From assembly GCA_012518355.1 (NCBI GenBank), contig JAAYSP010000212.1, positions 1-35,327 of the forward strand: a stretch of DNA of 35,327 bases, given 5' to 3'. Source of the stretch: a candidate division WS1 bacterium (GTDB lineage: Bacteria; Armatimonadota; Zipacnadia; Zipacnadales; UBA11051). The first letter of the stretch is position 1, and every line of letters begins with the position of its first letter. Under the pieces are notes generated by a model. It made no database searches. It saw only the letters and a list, made by a program, of their open reading frames with translations, and had not been told where the DNA came from. Below, piece after piece: positions 33,209 to 35,327 of this stretch. The translations under genes and the position numbers were made by a program.

Positions 33209-35048
33209 CGTGTTTTTGACGGCATGAGGCCGTCATTCTCTGGACACCGCAAGCCTGACAGATTGCCGCCCGGCAGTCATCGGTAGGTGCCTCAGCCTCT
33301 GATTTAGCGAACTCTGAACGCAGATACTGACTGGTTATGCCCACATCAATGTGGTCCCAGGGAAGCGGCTGTTCTGGATCCAGTGGGCTGCCAGCCACTT
33401 GCTGCAGGTCTATCCCGGCATCTGCGGCTGCGCGCTCCCAGCGATCATAATCGAACTGCTCCGTCCATGCGTCCAGACTCGCACCGAGTCGATAGGCCGC
33501 CTGCACCACATCTGCTGCATTTCGGTCGCCGCGGGCCAGAAATGCCTCCACGATCGCGCTGCGGGCGTCGTGGCACCGCACTTGCACCTGCCGGTAGCGC
33601 TTAAGCCGTTCGATCAGCAGATGCCGCTTGCGCTCGAATTGCTCTAGCGTTTCCTGTGCAGACCACTGAAACGGAGTGTGAGGTTTGGGTATGAAAAGGG
33701 CCACACTCAAATTCAGGCGCAGCCGGCCGGCCTGTTTACCGAGGCACTCGCGCCCGATCTCCAGTACTTGCTCGACAGTGTCGGCTATGCCCCTGACATC
33801 CTGCTCGGTTTCTCCTGGCAAACCAATCATAAAATAGAACTTGAGCCGGTCCCAACCGGAGCTCAATGCAGCGCGCACGGCTCCAAACAGATCAGCATCG
33901 GTTACGTTTTTGTTGATCCTGTCGCGCAGGCGCTGAGAGCCTGCTTCGGGGGCGAAGGTGAGGCCGGTTCTCTTCACCCGCTGTACACGCTTGGCCAGGT
34001 CCACCCCGAAGGCGTCGGTGCGTATCGAAGGCAGGCCGATTGATACGCGACGGTCGGATAAGTCCTCATGTAGGGCCTCGAGAAGCTGCTCTATACGTGA
34101 GTAGTCTGTGCAGCTTAGTGAACACAACGAAATCTGATCATAGCCGGTGGCATCTATGATCTGGTTGGCCTGGCTACGAAGCGTCTCCACAGAGCGTTCA
34201 CGCACAGGCCGATATATCGAGCCGGCCTGGCAGAAGCGACAGCCGCGAGTGCAGCCGCGCGAGATCTCGATCTGCGCTCTATCATGTATTGCCTCGCGGT
34301 ATGGCACCACCGGGCTGGTCGGATACGGTGCTGCATCGAGATTCTCTACAATCCGTCTACGCACTGCACGCCTGGCAGGCGCCTCGCTTGTCTGTGGTAT
34401 GAGCAGTCCTCCAATCCTTGCCGTGGGCCAGAGAGCAGGTACGTAGACACCGTTAATTTGGCTCAGTTCGCCCAGGAACTCTGCCCTCGCTTCGCCTGAC
34501 GCGAATGGCGGCCGATGGTCTCCCACCAAATCCATGATCTCATGGATGACCTCTTCACCATCACCGATTACCATGGCATCGAAAAATGGTGCCAGCGGTT
34601 CGGGATTGGTGGTGCATGGACCGCCACCGAGCACTATCGGATCGTCATAGCGCCGGTCCGTGGCTCGCAGGTTCACTGCACCCAACTCCAGCAAGGACAG
34701 GACGCCTGCATAATTGAGTTCGTACTGTAGGGTCACACCGACGATATGGAATTCACGTAGAGGGGTACCGGTTTCCAGCGAAGACAGCGCCAGGCCCCTG
34801 CGCTTAAGTGCCTCTACCGCATCAGGCCAGGGGTGATAGGCGCGTTCGCAGTAAGTATCGCTACGCGTGTTCAGGGTGTGGTAGAGGATGTGCGAGCCTA
34901 GATGGGAGGTTCCAACCTCATAAACGTCCGGATAGCACAGCACAAAGCGCAATGCCACCGAGGTGGGATCCTTTTCGACCATATTATGCTCGCAACCAAT
35001 ATATCTTGCAGGTGCGGTTACTTCGTCGAGTAGTCCGTCGTCTATCAT
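33192..35048 (-). CDS. TIGR03960 family B12-binding-like radical SAM protein
   Basis: A 618-residue cytosolic enzyme of unknown substrate. Residues about 85-190 resemble a B12-binding-like domain (VGVTLQYELNYAGVL, IVLGGGPCTTNPEP, IGDGEE). The radical SAM core follows with the 4Fe-4S motif Cys266, Cys270 and Cys273 in SRGCTRGCRFCQAG, then TFAPEAGSQRLRD and KFYFMIGLPGE. The C-terminus carries a cysteine cluster (DDCRAAICQACGV) that may bind metal. It would cleave SAM to a 5'-deoxyadenosyl radical, probably to modify RNA or protein. It has its own promoter 40 nt upstream and leads into DUF2344. No SD is evident before ATG 35048. Confidence 0.92.
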   Translation of the reverse strand: MIDDGLLDEVTAPARYIGCEHNMVEKDPTSVALRFVLCYPDVYEVGTSHLGSHILYHTLNTRSDTYCERAYHPWPDAVEALKRRGLALSSLETGTPLREFHIVGVTLQYELNYAGVLSLLELGAVNLRATDRRYDDPIVLGGGPCTTNPEPLAPFFDAMVIGDGEEVIHEIMDLVGDHRPPFASGEARAEFLGELSQINGVYVPALWPTARIGGLLIPQTSEAPARRAVRRRIVENLDAAPYPTSPVVPYREAIHDRAQIEISRGCTRGCRFCQAGSIYRPVRERSVETLRSQANQIIDATGYDQISLCSLSCTDYSRIEQLLEALHEDLSDRRVSIGLPSIRTDAFGVDLAKRVQRVKRTGLTFAPEAGSQRLRDRINKNVTDADLFGAVRAALSSGWDRLKFYFMIGLPGETEQDVRGIADTVEQVLEIGRECLGKQAGRLRLNLSVALFIPKPHTPFQWSAQETLEQFERKRHLLIERLKRYRQVQVRCHDARSAIVEAFLARGDRNAADVVQAAYRLGASLDAWTEQFDYDRWERAAADAGIDLQQVAGSPLDPEQPLPWDHIDVGITSQYLRSEFAKSEAEAPTDDCRAAICQACGVQRMTASCRQKHDDHEH

Positions 35049-35087
35049 ATATGTGCGTTCTGTGAACGTTTGCCAGCTTAGATTTCT

Positions 35088-35116
35088 ATGATAACGTTCG
35101 GCTCTCTGATTGTCAA
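35088..35116 (-). promoter_or_regulatory. Sigma-70 promoter of the radical SAM / DUF2344 / rng run
   Basis: On the minus strand TTGACA (35116-35111) and TATCAT (35093-35088) are 17 nt apart; the -35 is perfect and the -10 differs at one position. Transcription from about 35081 gives a 33-nt leader. Confidence 0.8.
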
Positions 35117-35211
35117 ACCGCGAGGATTGCTCATCAAGCGAACGGTCGGCATGAGATATCGGGACGGTTTCGGTTTTGGCAGGCAGATAGAGAGCGCTGA
35201 GCGTTGAGTTG

Positions 35212-35327
35212 CTATCCCTTTTCCGGCCCTGAAGCAGCGTATACGTACTGTGGCAAGCCAGGATAGGCGTTGGGCCCCTTGTACATGCGTATCAAGTGCC
35301 GCTGTTTGTCGAAGTTGAAATCGCGCA
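35212..35327 (-). CDS. C-terminal end of an unidentified protein (partial)
   Basis: Reading in from the right edge on the minus strand gives 37 residues ending KGPNAYPGLPQYVYAASGPEKG before TAG at 35214-35212. The composition (Tyr, Pro, Gly, mixed charge) looks like real protein, and the space before the next promoter fits a gene end. The family is not recognisable; an exported or pseudopilin-like C-terminus is possible but unproven. Confidence 0.4.
   Translation of the reverse strand, partial: RDFNFDKQRHLIRMYKGPNAYPGLPQYVYAASGPEKG

Overview
The window is a 35.3 kb piece of a bacterial chromosome with moderate to slightly high GC. Genes are densely packed and no rRNA, tRNA, CRISPR or insertion sequence was seen. 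The organism is a diderm: it has an RND efflux pump, an MlaEFD phospholipid-transport set and a large outer-membrane-barrel-like protein. MlaD carries a C-terminal beta-strand domain, as described for diderm Firmicutes. Together with the amidase architecture and the rng / DUF2344 / TIGR03960 radical-SAM cluster, this points to a Terrabacteria-type diderm. An Armatimonadota-like lineage is my guess, not something proven by the sequence. Promoters resemble ordinary sigma-70 sites; several intergenic regions hold TTGACA-N17-TATAAT-like boxes.

Layout. (1) 1-608, plus strand: the end of an RND pump gene and a PII-like PG0541-family partner. (2) 609-2601: a non-coding stretch, then a secreted cell-wall amidase. 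(3) 2628-14319, minus strand: one long run in transcription order mlaE-mlaF-mlaD, rplI, dnaB, purD, purE, purF, purM and an FHA-GAF histidine kinase. dnaB/purD and purD/purE overlap by ATGA. A consensus promoter lies 265 nt upstream of mlaE. (4) 14920-17385, plus: a membrane-anchored TPR protein. (5) 17465-30490: an accessory region of short, often divergent or convergent units. It holds two aldo/keto reductases, a Rid-family protein lacking the catalytic Arg, a secreted glycosidase-like protein, a 2-keto-3-deoxygluconate kinase, a Gfo/Idh/MocA dehydrogenase, a Tat lipoprotein with DUF362, a large barrel-like protein with internal repeats and a BNR/sialidase-like protein. This looks like carbohydrate (uronate or glycan) use, but no complete pathway is present. 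(6) 30651-35048, minus: radical SAM TIGR03960, DUF2344 and RNase E/G, a conserved set, with RNase G carrying an extra TRAM-like tail. (7) The right edge cuts through the 3' end of another minus-strand gene.

The best candidates for a closer look are the barrel-fused MlaD and its leader, the helicase/purine operon with tight overlaps, the operator-like palindrome sitting on the kdgK -10 box, and the unassigned repeat-bearing outer-membrane-like protein. Start codons were corrected wherever a Shine-Dalgarno (SD) sequence favoured a site other than the longest reading frame. Residue numbers were counted by eye and may be off by a few.
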